DNA from: Bacillota bacterium
GTDB lineage: Bacteria; Bacillota; Clostridia; Christensenellales; Aristaeellaceae
Assembly (NCBI GenBank): GCA_023413135.1
Contig: JAEZQK010000032.1
Span: 1 to 64,000 of the forward strand
Length of the DNA: 64,000 nt
Reading direction: 5' to 3'
Part shown: positions 26,151 through 33,274 of the stretch, one piece after another
Layout of the letters: every line of letters starts with the position of its first letter
Position numbering within the stretch: position 1 is the stretch's first letter
Translations under genes and position numbers: made by a program
The notes under the pieces: model-generated
The model's database searches: none
What the model was told of the DNA's origin: nothing
What the model saw: the letters and a program-made list of their open reading frames with translations, nothing else

Positions 26151-26228
26151 CACGGTTTCCTGGCAGTATGCCTCGCACCATCCAAGCGCAGCGCGGGATG
26201 TTGCGTGAAAGCATACAAGGAAACCGTG
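26151..26228 (-). repeat. Family D stem-loop repeat, copy 1 (minus orientation)
   Basis: Outer arms CACGGTTTCC (26151-26160) and GGAAACCGTG (26219-26228). On the minus strand the element reads TTTCCTTGTATGC ... CGCGCTGCGCTTGGATG ... GCATACTGCCAGGAAA. This matches the copy at 28318-28391, with matching changes in both outer arms. Confidence 0.8.
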
Positions 26229-26235
26229 CGAAAAG

Positions 26236-26280
26236 TGGTGCAGTGTTCTTCAGCCGTTTTGCAGCTGAAGAACACTGCAC
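26236..26280. repeat. Perfect 18-bp inverted repeat upstream of orphan gene
   Basis: GGTGCAGTGTTCTTCAGC (26236-26253) and its exact reverse complement (26263-26280) around a 9-base loop. There is no T-run. It lies 68 bp before the start of the 26348 gene and could be a terminator-like block, an attenuator or a site for a dimeric protein. Confidence 0.8.
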
Positions 26281-26347
26281 CAGGCGCCGGATAGGCGCAT
26301 AGCATGGAGTAGCCCCAGGAAGGCTTTTATGACAGGAGGAGTATTCC

Positions 26348-26737
26348 ATGCGGCTTGCAGAAGCCATTCGGCAGCCTGCGCTTTTGCGCAGCGAAGCAGT
26401 TTTGCTGCCTGCCCTGCCTACGGAAAACGTCCGGGCGGCGCTTTCCCAGGTCAGGTCCAAAGATAAGAATATCCGGGTAGATGATGCTTCCTTCCGGCCT
26501 GTGGAACCGACAATGGCCACAAATATCCGGGCGGGCAGGGAAGTACAGATGATGAACACCACGGGCTCCATGGCTGGCCGTGCCATTTTGCAGCAGGTGG
26601 GCGCTCCATACGGAAATGCCGTCCCCAACATCCGGCAGAATGTGCGCTTTAACGGCGGATACGTGAACGCGGCCCCCATGCAAAACAGGGTTGCCGCACC
26701 CGGAGCGAATGTCGGCACGAATACGGTTGGGACATGA
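26348..26737 (+). CDS. Small protein of unknown function
   Basis: I do not recognise this 129-aa product. It begins MRLAEAIRQPALLRSEAVLLP and carries a basic middle (LSQVRSKDKNIRVDD). It ends in an Ala/Asn/Gly/Val-rich tail with repeated NxR and VGT elements (PNIRQNVRFNGGYVNAAPMQNRV). No signal peptide, membrane helix or cysteine is present, and the composition suggests a largely disordered or coat-like protein. ATG 26348 is preceded by ACAGGAGGAGTATTCC, a very strong ribosome site, which is the main reason to accept it as real. It stands alone between a repeat-filled gap and the convergent CAP-protein gene, whose terminator overlaps its stop codon. Confidence 0.65.
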   Translation: MRLAEAIRQPALLRSEAVLLPALPTENVRAALSQVRSKDKNIRVDDASFRPVEPTMATNIRAGREVQMMNTTGSMAGRAILQQVGAPYGNAVPNIRQNVRFNGGYVNAAPMQNRVAAPGANVGTNTVGT

Positions 26738-26795
26738 AAAAACGGCCCCCTCCGCCCCGGAAAGGTTCTCCTTTTCCGAGGCGGAAGCGGGCCGT
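26735..26795 (-). terminator. Terminator of CAP-domain gene
   Basis: On the minus strand, ACGGCCC (26795-26789) pairs with GGGCCGT (26748-26742) around a GC-rich inner stem (CTCGG AAAAGG/CCTTT CCGGGG), then six T. The stop codon of the convergent orphan gene lies within it. Confidence 0.85.
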
Positions 26796-26806
26796 CAACC
26801 GAAATG

Positions 26807-27709
26807 TTACCGTACGAAGATCTGGGTTACATACACAAAGCCATTGCTGTCATAGCATACGCCGATGCCCATCTTGGTCCACTGGCTGCCCAGGATGTTC
26901 CTGCGGTGGCCGTCGCTGGACATGAAGGCGGCCTGTGACTTTGTCACGTTGGCATGGTGGGCAATATTCTCGCCCCAGCCGGAAAACTTATAGCCGTTGC
27001 TGCGCAGAAGATCGCCGGCATTGCCCAGGGTGGGGGATTCATGGGCGAAGTAATTGTTTTTGTACATGTCCGTGGATTTGATGCGGGCAATCCGGCAAAG
27101 CTCGGGATCCAGAGTCAAAGCGGACAAGCCGTTGTTGGCCCGGTCCTGGTTGAGTAATTTTGCCGCCTGTTGCTCTTGCGCGGAGACGGAATCAGGAGTA
27201 TAATTGTCGGGCGCCGTTGGAGCAGGCGTGGGCTTCGCTGTCGGGACCGCTGTTGGTTTAGCTGTAGGAGCCGCAGTGGGCTTTACTGTGGGAGCCGCCG
27301 TCGGGGCAGCGGTTGGAGCTGTGGTGGGAACCGCCGTGGGTGCGGCAGTTGGAGCCGCGGTCGGAGCTGCCGTGGGAACCGCCGTAGGTGCAGCGGTGGG
27401 AGTAGCCTTGGGTGCTGGTGTTTTGGCATTGGGACAGGGTTTCCCCGAGGGATTATCGTCGACGATCCACATGGTGACTTTGCCGCCGCCGGATACGGAG
27501 GACGGGGCAGAAGTCGGCTGAGCGGTGTAGCCGCCGTTCCCGGCAGTATCGCTGGGAGCAGGGGTCGCCTGGGTCTTGCAAGGTGGCGTGTTCACAATGT
27601 ACCAGCCGGAGAAGTTAAATTGCGAGGTTGGTCTGCTGGCTGCCAAGGCAGTGCTTGCCGTCATTAAGACGATCACTAAAAGGACGGCTGCGAGTTGCTT
27701 ACGGTTCAT
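26807..27709 (-). CDS. Secreted CAP-domain (SCP/YkwD-like) protein with Thr-Pro-Ala repeats
   Basis: 300 aa from ATG 27709 (GGAGGTGTCTC upstream). Signal peptide 1-25 (MNRKQLAAVLLVIVLMTASTALA). A short Cys-containing region follows, then about 75 residues of near-perfect APTAxPT repeats, and a CAP domain at about 180-300. CAP markers are LLNQDRANNGLSALTLDPEL, HESP, GENIAH and HRRNILGSQWTKMGIGV. Related Bacillota proteins (YkwD, spore or envelope CAP proteins) are of uncertain activity. The repeat tract likely spans the wall. The codon repeat makes it prone to slippage and length change. Upstream it is divergent from the zinc-ribbon gene across a 157-bp AT-rich gap. Confidence 0.92.
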   Translation of the reverse strand: MNRKQLAAVLLVIVLMTASTALAASRPTSQFNFSGWYIVNTPPCKTQATPAPSDTAGNGGYTAQPTSAPSSVSGGGKVTMWIVDDNPSGKPCPNAKTPAPKATPTAAPTAVPTAAPTAAPTAAPTAVPTTAPTAAPTAAPTVKPTAAPTAKPTAVPTAKPTPAPTAPDNYTPDSVSAQEQQAAKLLNQDRANNGLSALTLDPELCRIARIKSTDMYKNNYFAHESPTLGNAGDLLRSNGYKFSGWGENIAHHANVTKSQAAFMSSDGHRRNILGSQWTKMGIGVCYDSNGFVYVTQIFVR

Positions 27710-27866
27710 GAGACACCTCCTAATTGTTACGACTTTGTGTCGTTTGAGTGATGTTAGCGTAATATAAATTTTAAATATGTTCAACAAAATTGGCAAGGAA
27801 CTGGCAAGGAAATATCAGCCAATCCGTCTAATACGAAGTACACGCCCGCAAATTAAGGAGGATGTC

Positions 27867-28277
27867 ATGATGAATTTGGTGAAGTGCCCGCGCTGCGACC
27901 TGAATTATATACAGGAAGGAGAAAAATACTGCAAAGTATGCCTTCGGGAGATGAAGGGTGAGCAGCCCCGCGAGGAGCTGGAACTCTGCTCCGTATGCAA
28001 TGAGGCCCCTGCCCTTCCCGGAAAGGATGTATGCCTTTTCTGCCTGAAGGAACTCAATGGAAGCGGGCATGAAGATGACAGCGATTCTCCCGAGATCATG
28101 GATGAGGCCAGCCTGACCATTGATCCCGTGAGCACGATGGATGAAATCATTCCGGAAGTGGATGAGGATATACCTGAACGCGAATTTGGGGAGATCGAAA
28201 GCGAGCTGTCCCTGGAGAGCGTGCGGGAGGATGAGGAAGAGGAGCAGGAAGACGAGGACGAAGACGAAGAAGAGTAA
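27867..28277 (+). CDS. Zinc-ribbon protein with long acidic tail
   Basis: 136 aa from ATG 27867, chosen for AAGGAGGATGTC just upstream (30 more codons are open before it). Residues 7-25 (CPRCDLNYIQEGEKYCKVC) and about 40-60 (CSVCNEAPALPGKDVCLFC) form two CxxC...CxxC zinc-ribbon units. The rest is strongly acidic and ends in a run of Glu/Asp (EEEEQEDEDEDEEE). No enzyme domain is visible. Acidic tails of this kind often imitate nucleic acid or bind basic proteins, but I cannot name a function. No partner gene is adjacent; downstream lies a repeat-filled gap. Confidence 0.85.
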   Translation: MMNLVKCPRCDLNYIQEGEKYCKVCLREMKGEQPREELELCSVCNEAPALPGKDVCLFCLKELNGSGHEDDSDSPEIMDEASLTIDPVSTMDEIIPEVDEDIPEREFGEIESELSLESVREDEEEEQEDEDEDEEE

Positions 28278-28317
28278 TTTCGCAAAAAAGACATTTTGTT
28301 ATTTTTGCGAGATCTTA

Positions 28318-28391
28318 GCGATTTCCTTGTATGCCCCTATACCGTCCTGCGCTGCGCTTGGCCGGCATGGGGCATACGGCCAGGAAATTGC
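28318..28391 (+). repeat. Family D stem-loop repeat, copy 2
   Basis: GCGATTTCCTTGTATGCCCC at the left pairs with GGGGCATACGGCCAGGAAATTGC at the right (one internal bulge), enclosing CCTGCGCTGCGCTTGG. It is homologous in arms and loop to 26151-26228 read on the minus strand. Confidence 0.8.
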
Positions 28392-28421
28392 ATAAGGAAT
28401 GTTTACTCCGATGTCCCATCC

Positions 28422-28740
28422 GGCTCAACCGGTGCGGTGCTGCGCTGCCGTTCGCAACCCCGGCGGCCTCAATTGCCGCGCTGGCTCGCTACCGTTCTCT
28501 GGCTCAAGGGGCGCATTGCTCACTGCCGTTCGTACTACCATCCGACTCAATCGGCGCGCTGCTGCGCTGCCGCTTGCATCGCTTGTTTCGTCGGCCTCCT
28601 CCATCTCGCTTCTGCCCTCCATCTGGCTCAATCGGCGCACTGCTTCGCTACCGCTCGCATTGCTTGTTTCGCCAGCCTCCTCCGCCTCGCTTCATCCGCC
28701 ACAGGCGGCGCTTCGGCTACGGAGCCACTGGCGGCAGCCG
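28422..28740 (+). repeat. Family B GC-rich repeat, five degenerate tandem units
   Basis: This fills most of the 571-bp gap 28278-28848, which holds no credible gene. Units start near 28422, 28466, 28501, 28544 and 28625, each with GGCTCAAnnGGCGC-nTGCT-CGCTnCCG. The last two continue into CGCTTGTTTCG ... GCCTCCTCC, and the last ends in TCCGCCACAGGCGG. Two more copies lie at 37272-37380 (+) and 37559-37660 (-). Open frames across it in several registers are artefacts of the GC-rich repeat. Confidence 0.8.
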
Positions 28741-28848
28741 GACTACGGAACCTATTGCTCCCCGCAAATTGGTCAGTACTTAGCTTTTATCATATCTTGC
28801 TTGGCGGACAGGAATATCCCCACAGCAAACACAGCATCGTGAGGAAAC

Positions 28849-29559
28849 ATGACTATCTTTGCCATCGGTGATCTGCACCTGCCCGGTGGGGATATAAAGC
28901 CCATGGATGTCTTTGGAAGCCATTGGGAAAACCATTTTGAGAAGATTGCCGCCGACTGGCGGAGCCGGGTCATGCCGGATGACCTGGTGCTGCTGCCCGG
29001 CGATATCAGCTGGGCCATGCGCTTCACGGAGGCATTGCCAGATCTTGCGGCCATCGGTGCGCTGCCCGGGAAAAAGGTACTGCTGAGGGGAAATCACGAC
29101 TATTGGTGGGGAACTATTACAAGGCTTCGGGCTTCATTGCCCAAGGGCATGTATGCCCTGCAAAACGACGCGCTGGTAATCGGCGATTATGTGATCTGCG
29201 GTACCCGGGGATGGGTTCTGCCGGGAGAAAATGGACTTGGACCGGAGGATATGCGCATCTACCAACGGGAACTGATGCGCTTTGAAATGTCGCTTCAGGA
29301 TGCGCAAAGAAAGGGACCGGGCCTCAAAATGCTGGCGATGCTGCATTACCCGCCTTTTAACGAGCGGCAGGAGCCTTCCGGCTTTACGGAACTGATGGAG
29401 CAGTACGGCGTCGAGGATATAGTCTACGGCCACCTGCATGGGCCGGGGCTTAAAGGAGGCTACACGGGGGTGTGGCGGAACATTCGCTGCTACCTTGTTT
29501 CCTGCGACGGGTTGGGCTTTGAGCTTCTGAACCTCACGGAAGCCGCGGCCGGCATGTAG
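28849..29559 (+). CDS. Metallophosphoesterase (calcineurin-like)
   Basis: A 236-aa phosphoesterase with the full dimetal motif set: GDLHL (7-11), GDISW, GNHDYWW, LHYPPF and GHLHGP. This subfamily (YpbG/COG1768-like, with GNHDYWW) is common in Clostridia. Its substrate is unknown. ATG 28849 follows GAGGAAAC. No signal peptide is present, so it is cytosolic. It stands alone between the family B repeats and the mraZ promoter region. Confidence 0.92.
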   Translation: MTIFAIGDLHLPGGDIKPMDVFGSHWENHFEKIAADWRSRVMPDDLVLLPGDISWAMRFTEALPDLAAIGALPGKKVLLRGNHDYWWGTITRLRASLPKGMYALQNDALVIGDYVICGTRGWVLPGENGLGPEDMRIYQRELMRFEMSLQDAQRKGPGLKMLAMLHYPPFNERQEPSGFTELMEQYGVEDIVYGHLHGPGLKGGYTGVWRNIRCYLVSCDGLGFELLNLTEAAAGM

Positions 29560-29802
29560 ATACTGTATCTGGAAAATTAATCTTTTCACGGGCTCTGTAA
29601 GAAAATATACGGATAATTTTCATTCATTTTTCACAATAAGTCGGGTTTTTTGCTGAAATTTCTGAATCTCATGGCGCCTGAGCGTTGCTCGGGCGCTTTT
29701 TTTATGCGTTTTATGATAGAAATGCGAACATAATTTCTCAAAAGACGGATATTTATTACAAAAACATGAACTACATGCAGAAAAAAATATTGCGCGCGGG
29801 AA
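29560..29802. other. Gap before the division cluster: terminator plus AT-rich stretch
   Basis: The 323-bp gap 29560-29882 contains the terminator at 29674-29703, an AT-rich stretch 29700-29795, and then the mraZ promoter/operator listed separately. No coding sequence with a ribosome site is seen. Confidence 0.6.
29674..29703 (+). terminator. Strong intrinsic terminator upstream of mraZ
   Basis: GCGCCTGAGC with GCTCGGGCGC (one G-T pair) around loop GTT, followed by seven T. It isolates the division cluster from upstream transcription. Confidence 0.88.
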
Positions 29803-29831
29803 TTGACGCGGTCCCAAAAGTGGTGCATAAT
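29803..29831 (+). promoter_or_regulatory. Sigma-A type promoter of the division/cell-wall cluster
   Basis: TTGACG (29803-29808), an exact 17-bp spacer and CATAAT (29826-29831). It lies 52 bp before the mraZ start and overlaps the repeated operator motif. Confidence 0.82.
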
Positions 29832-29865
29832 GGTTGCACATCCCTAAAAGTGGTGGCAAGTGGTG
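29816..29865 (+). promoter_or_regulatory. Probable MraZ operator (repeated AAGTGG boxes)
   Basis: AAAAGTGGTG occurs at 29816-29825 and 29846-29855, and AAGTGGTG at 29858-29865. AAAGTGG-type cores start at 29817, 29847 and 29857, with a degenerate ATAATGG at 29827, so all are in 10-bp phase. MraZ proteins bind direct repeats with 10-bp period (TGGGN in E. coli, AAAGTG boxes in Mollicutes). The first box sits between -35 and -10, which fits autorepression. Confidence 0.8.
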
Positions 29866-29882
29866 GATAGGGAGGTGGAATT

Positions 29883-30443
29883 GTGGCGGAAGAAGAAAAG
29901 GGCATGCCCAAGGGCACTTTGGACGCGCCGCAGCCGGAAGCAGAAAATAAGCCGGTTCAGGCCGGCAAAGTATCTTCCGATGCGCCTGAGGACGCCTTTT
30001 TCGGCTGCTATGACCACGCCATTGATGGAAAAGGCCGGATTATCATTCCCTCCGATTACAGGAATAATCTTGGTCAACAGTTCACCATCGGCCCCACCAG
30101 GGATCAAAAAGCCATCGCCCTCTATCCCAAGCGCACCTGGCAGTCATTGATTCATGAGATGTCGGAAATCAGGCGTCTCCATGGCAACAAGCCCAAGGTG
30201 CAGGTGTACCTGAACCGGTTTTTCAAGTTCAGCTATCCCAATGTGGAAAGCGACAATCAGGGGCGGCTTCTGCTTCCGGCCAAGCTGCGCCAGGAAATGC
30301 TGGGCGACGCCAGGGATGTGGAGATCAGCGGCGCGCAAGACCACATCCGCATCGTCACCAGCGAAAAGGCTGCGGAAGATGAGCGCTACTACAAGGAGAA
30401 CGAGGACGACATTCTGGAGTTTATGGGCAGTTTGGAGGTATAG
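29883..30443 (+). CDS. mraZ: Transcriptional regulator MraZ with N-terminal extension
   Basis: A ring-forming DNA-binding protein that controls the division/cell-wall cluster. At 186 aa it is about 40 residues longer than typical MraZ. Residues 1-38 (EEKGMPKGTLDAPQPEAENKP) are an extra, likely disordered segment. Two SpoVT/AbrB-like halves follow, with the DGKGRIIIPSDYR and DNQGRLLLPAKLR motifs at equivalent places. The GTG at 29883 follows AGGGAGGTGGAATT. The repeated boxes just upstream are its probable operator. The next gene is ftsL-like; the rsmH gene that almost always follows mraZ is absent here. Confidence 0.95.
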   Translation: MAEEEKGMPKGTLDAPQPEAENKPVQAGKVSSDAPEDAFFGCYDHAIDGKGRIIIPSDYRNNLGQQFTIGPTRDQKAIALYPKRTWQSLIHEMSEIRRLHGNKPKVQVYLNRFFKFSYPNVESDNQGRLLLPAKLRQEMLGDARDVEISGAQDHIRIVTSEKAAEDERYYKENEDDILEFMGSLEV

Positions 30444-30480
30444 CCGGTTCTAAACCGGCCACGAGGGGGATAGGATACGT

Positions 30481-31068
30481 ATGACAAGCGCCATCGGCAT
30501 GAATCGTGCAGTAAAGGGCAGGTACAATCAGGTGGGAGCATGCAGCGGCAGCGCATGCAGAATGACCGTGCGCCCCAACGTGTTGCTTCCCTTTGGTGAT
30601 TTGGATGAAAACGATGTGCCTTTTAAGGGAAGGCCCGCGCTGCGGCGCGCCCCCCGCATGCGCGCGGCCGCCACGGCTGCGCCGCGTCACGAGCGCCCTT
30701 TAAAGCGCGGCATGTCCCTCACTACAGCCTTGTGCATCGTGGGCTTTTTCGTGTTTGTGCTTGGTATCATCACCTTGGTGAATACCAGCAGGATGACGGA
30801 ACGGTCTAAAAGCCTAAACGCCCTGCGCACCCAGATTGAGGCCGGCCAAAAGGAAAATAACGAGCTTGCCGTGCAGCTGGATGAGGTAACGGATGGCGCA
30901 AAAATCTGCTATGCTGCGGCCCGCGAACTTGGCATGGTGTCTGCCGAGGGAGCGGATGTGGTCTATCTGACTGCCCCTTTAACCCGTGAAGACTCAGGAG
31001 AAGTCCAGGCCGCCATCCCCCAGGCGCGCACTGGCATTTATGCCACATTGTTCGGTTTTCTGGATTAG
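30481..31068 (+). CDS. ftsL: FtsL-like division protein (single TM, coiled coil)
   Basis: A 195-aa bitopic protein: basic cytosolic N-terminus of about 75 residues, one transmembrane helix at about 79-100 (LTTALCIVGFFVFVLGIITL), then a leucine-zipper-like coiled coil (LNALRTQIEAGQKENNELAVQLDEV), and a short C-terminal tail. Position between mraZ and the division transpeptidase, plus this topology, fit FtsL, which bridges FtsB/DivIC and FtsQ/DivIB with FtsW-FtsI. Sequence identity in this family is always low, so the name rests on topology and context. It is longer than most FtsL proteins because of the cytosolic part. The ATG at 30481 has GAGGGGGATAGG upstream. Confidence 0.85.
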   Translation: MTSAIGMNRAVKGRYNQVGACSGSACRMTVRPNVLLPFGDLDENDVPFKGRPALRRAPRMRAAATAAPRHERPLKRGMSLTTALCIVGFFVFVLGIITLVNTSRMTERSKSLNALRTQIEAGQKENNELAVQLDEVTDGAKICYAAARELGMVSAEGADVVYLTAPLTREDSGEVQAAIPQARTGIYATLFGFLD

Positions 31069-31112
31069 GCGCTTTAAGCGCTTTTTCCCGGAGCCGCCCG
31101 GGGGGATGAAAA

Positions 31113-33242
31113 TTGTATCCCGAGCTTCTGATCCGCAAAAGACTGCTGCTGCTGACCTGCGTTTTTGTACTGCTCTTTGGGGCGGTTACCTTGCGCATCG
31201 GCAGCCTCACCATTTTCCAGGCGGAATCCCTTACAGCCCGCGGGGTGAGCCAGTGGACCAGGTCCGGTGCCGTAGCGGCCCGGCGGGGCGGCATTGTGGA
31301 CCGCCTGGGGCAGACGATCACGTTAAGCACTACAGCCTATATCGTTTGCGCCAACCCGCAATTGGTGAAACAGCCGGAGGCAATGCTGGACATCCTCTGT
31401 CCGCTGCTTGCCATCGACCGCGAAAATGCCTTGAAAAAGCTTACGGACAAAACGAAGGCTTCGGTGATACTGAAGCGGCAGGTGAGCCGTGAAATCGTGG
31501 ATGAGATCCGCAGCCTGATGGCTCAGCCGGAATACCAAAATAGCAAGGTCCTGCAGGGCATCAGCTTTGATGAGGACACCATGCGCTGGTATCCCAAGGG
31601 CGCGTTTTTGTCCCAGGCGTTGGGGCTGACCAACGTGGACAGCGTGGGCCAATCGGGCCTGGAGCAGCAGTATGATACGCTGCTCAAGGGCCGGCCAGGG
31701 GCCTTTGTCCACGAGGTGGATGCCAGGGCGCGCACGCTGCCGGACGGGCAGACGGCCTATATCGAGCCGCAGGCCGGGAATACCCTGAAGCTGACCATCG
31801 ACAACACCATCCAGGGTTTTTGTGAAAAGGCCATGCGGGAATGCCTCGAGGTGAACAATGCCAAGGGCGTCCACGCCATCATGATGGATGTGAAAACAGG
31901 CGCGATTCTGGCCATGGTCTCAAAGCCCGACTATGATCCCAACAATCCGCCCCGGGACGCCATCGAGACGCTGCACCAGCTGATGCGCATCAATATCATC
32001 AGCAACGTCTATGAGCCGGGCTCCACTTTCAAAATCGTTACCGCTTCCGCCGCCATCGACAGCGGTGTCACCAACCCCGAGGATCCGTTTTACTGCTCCG
32101 GGAAGATCACGGTGGACGGCGACACCATCCGCTGCTGGGGCAACCCCCACGGCGCGGAAACCATGCGGAAGGCGCTGCAAAATAGCTGCAACCCGGTGTT
32201 TGTGGAACTGGCCGTGCGTATGGGCAAGGATACCTTCTACAAGTATCTGAAGGCGTTCGGTCTGGGCACGCCTACGGGCATCGATTTGCCGGGGGAAGCA
32301 TCGGGCATACTGATTAACAGCCGGTATGTAAAAACGGTAGACATCGCCCGTGTCGGCTTTGGCCAGAGCATTGCGGTAACACCCCTGCAAATGATTACCG
32401 CGGCCTGCGCGGCGGTGAATGGCGGAAGACTGCTTAAGCCCTATCTTGTGGCGGAGATCCTTTCTCCGGACGGGGAAGTGCTCCAGCGCAACGGAACTCA
32501 GGTGGTTGCAACCCCCATCAGCCCGGAAACATCCGCCACCATGCGGGAACTGCTGGAAAGCGTAGTGGTGGAAGGCGGCGGCAGAAACGCGGCCATCACG
32601 GGCTACCGCATCGGCGGCAAAACGGGCACCGCCCAGGTGTACAAGGATGGCAAGATCGTAAGGGATGTGCACATCGGCTCCTTCCTGGGTTTTGCCCCGG
32701 CAGACAATCCGCAGTTCGCCATCCTGGTGGTGGTGGACGAGGCAAAGGTGCCGGTCGACTATGGCGGCACCACGGCGGCCCCCTTTGCCAAGCAGGTGAT
32801 GGCCGACACATTGCGGTATCTTGGCATTTCCCCGGCGGATCCCAAGGCCACGCCAAGGCCTGAGGTGACGGTGCCGGATGTCGGCGGCCTATCCCTCAAG
32901 GATGCCAAGAAGACGCTGGGAGAACTGAAGCTGATCTCTGTAGACGACGGCCGGTCGGATACCGTGACCGGACAGATGCCGGCAGCGGGCGTTACCCTTC
33001 CCATAGGCAGCCAGGTGATGCTCTATACGCAGCAGGGTGAAGTATTGACGCCCATGGAGTTGGTGCGCGTGCCGGATGCCTTTGGGCTTTCGATGGCGGA
33101 GGCCGGGAGGGTGCTTCGGATGCGGACGCTGGAAATGGAGATCGAGGGCAGCGGGCTCGCGGTTTCCCAGGTACCCGCGGCAGGGGAATACGTTGCGCCT
33201 GGGACAATCGTTACGGTGCAATTTGAGATGCCTGGCGGATAA
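31113..33242 (+). CDS. Division transpeptidase (class B PBP, FtsI/SpoVD-like) with two PASTA domains
   Basis: A D,D-transpeptidase for septal (or spore cortex) peptidoglycan. N-terminal membrane anchor at about 10-30, PBP dimer domain about 55-215, transpeptidase about 250-570. The active-site set is complete: Ser304-x2-Lys307 (GSTFK), Ser358-Cys-Asn360 and Lys503-Thr-Gly. PASTA domains lie at about 585-642 and 650-706. It is 709 aa from the TTG at 31113, which follows GGGGGGATGAAAA. Only one class B PBP lies in this cluster, so it may cover both the PBP2B and SpoVD roles; I cannot tell which. The cognate SEDS polymerase is the ftsW gene at 37847. Confidence 0.95.
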   Translation: MYPELLIRKRLLLLTCVFVLLFGAVTLRIGSLTIFQAESLTARGVSQWTRSGAVAARRGGIVDRLGQTITLSTTAYIVCANPQLVKQPEAMLDILCPLLAIDRENALKKLTDKTKASVILKRQVSREIVDEIRSLMAQPEYQNSKVLQGISFDEDTMRWYPKGAFLSQALGLTNVDSVGQSGLEQQYDTLLKGRPGAFVHEVDARARTLPDGQTAYIEPQAGNTLKLTIDNTIQGFCEKAMRECLEVNNAKGVHAIMMDVKTGAILAMVSKPDYDPNNPPRDAIETLHQLMRINIISNVYEPGSTFKIVTASAAIDSGVTNPEDPFYCSGKITVDGDTIRCWGNPHGAETMRKALQNSCNPVFVELAVRMGKDTFYKYLKAFGLGTPTGIDLPGEASGILINSRYVKTVDIARVGFGQSIAVTPLQMITAACAAVNGGRLLKPYLVAEILSPDGEVLQRNGTQVVATPISPETSATMRELLESVVVEGGGRNAAITGYRIGGKTGTAQVYKDGKIVRDVHIGSFLGFAPADNPQFAILVVVDEAKVPVDYGGTTAAPFAKQVMADTLRYLGISPADPKATPRPEVTVPDVGGLSLKDAKKTLGELKLISVDDGRSDTVTGQMPAAGVTLPIGSQVMLYTQQGEVLTPMELVRVPDAFGLSMAEAGRVLRMRTLEMEIEGSGLAVSQVPAAGEYVAPGTIVTVQFEMPGG

Positions 33243-33274
33243 TTTTCAAGTAAGCGTGAGCGGAGGGACACAAG

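Noticed and set aside
27215..27420. Regular repeats that could suggest a CRISPR array
   Set aside because: The period is about 12 bp and in frame within a coding tract; no spacers and no cas genes.
27204..27521. Gly/Ala/Val repeat protein on the plus strand
   Set aside because: Exact antisense of the Thr-Ala-Pro tract of the CAP-domain gene, with no ribosome site.
28296..28871. Cys/Ala/Arg-rich open frames in the 28.3-28.8 kb gap
   Set aside because: They cross family D and B repeats in several registers, have no ribosome site, and continue into the metallophosphoesterase gene.
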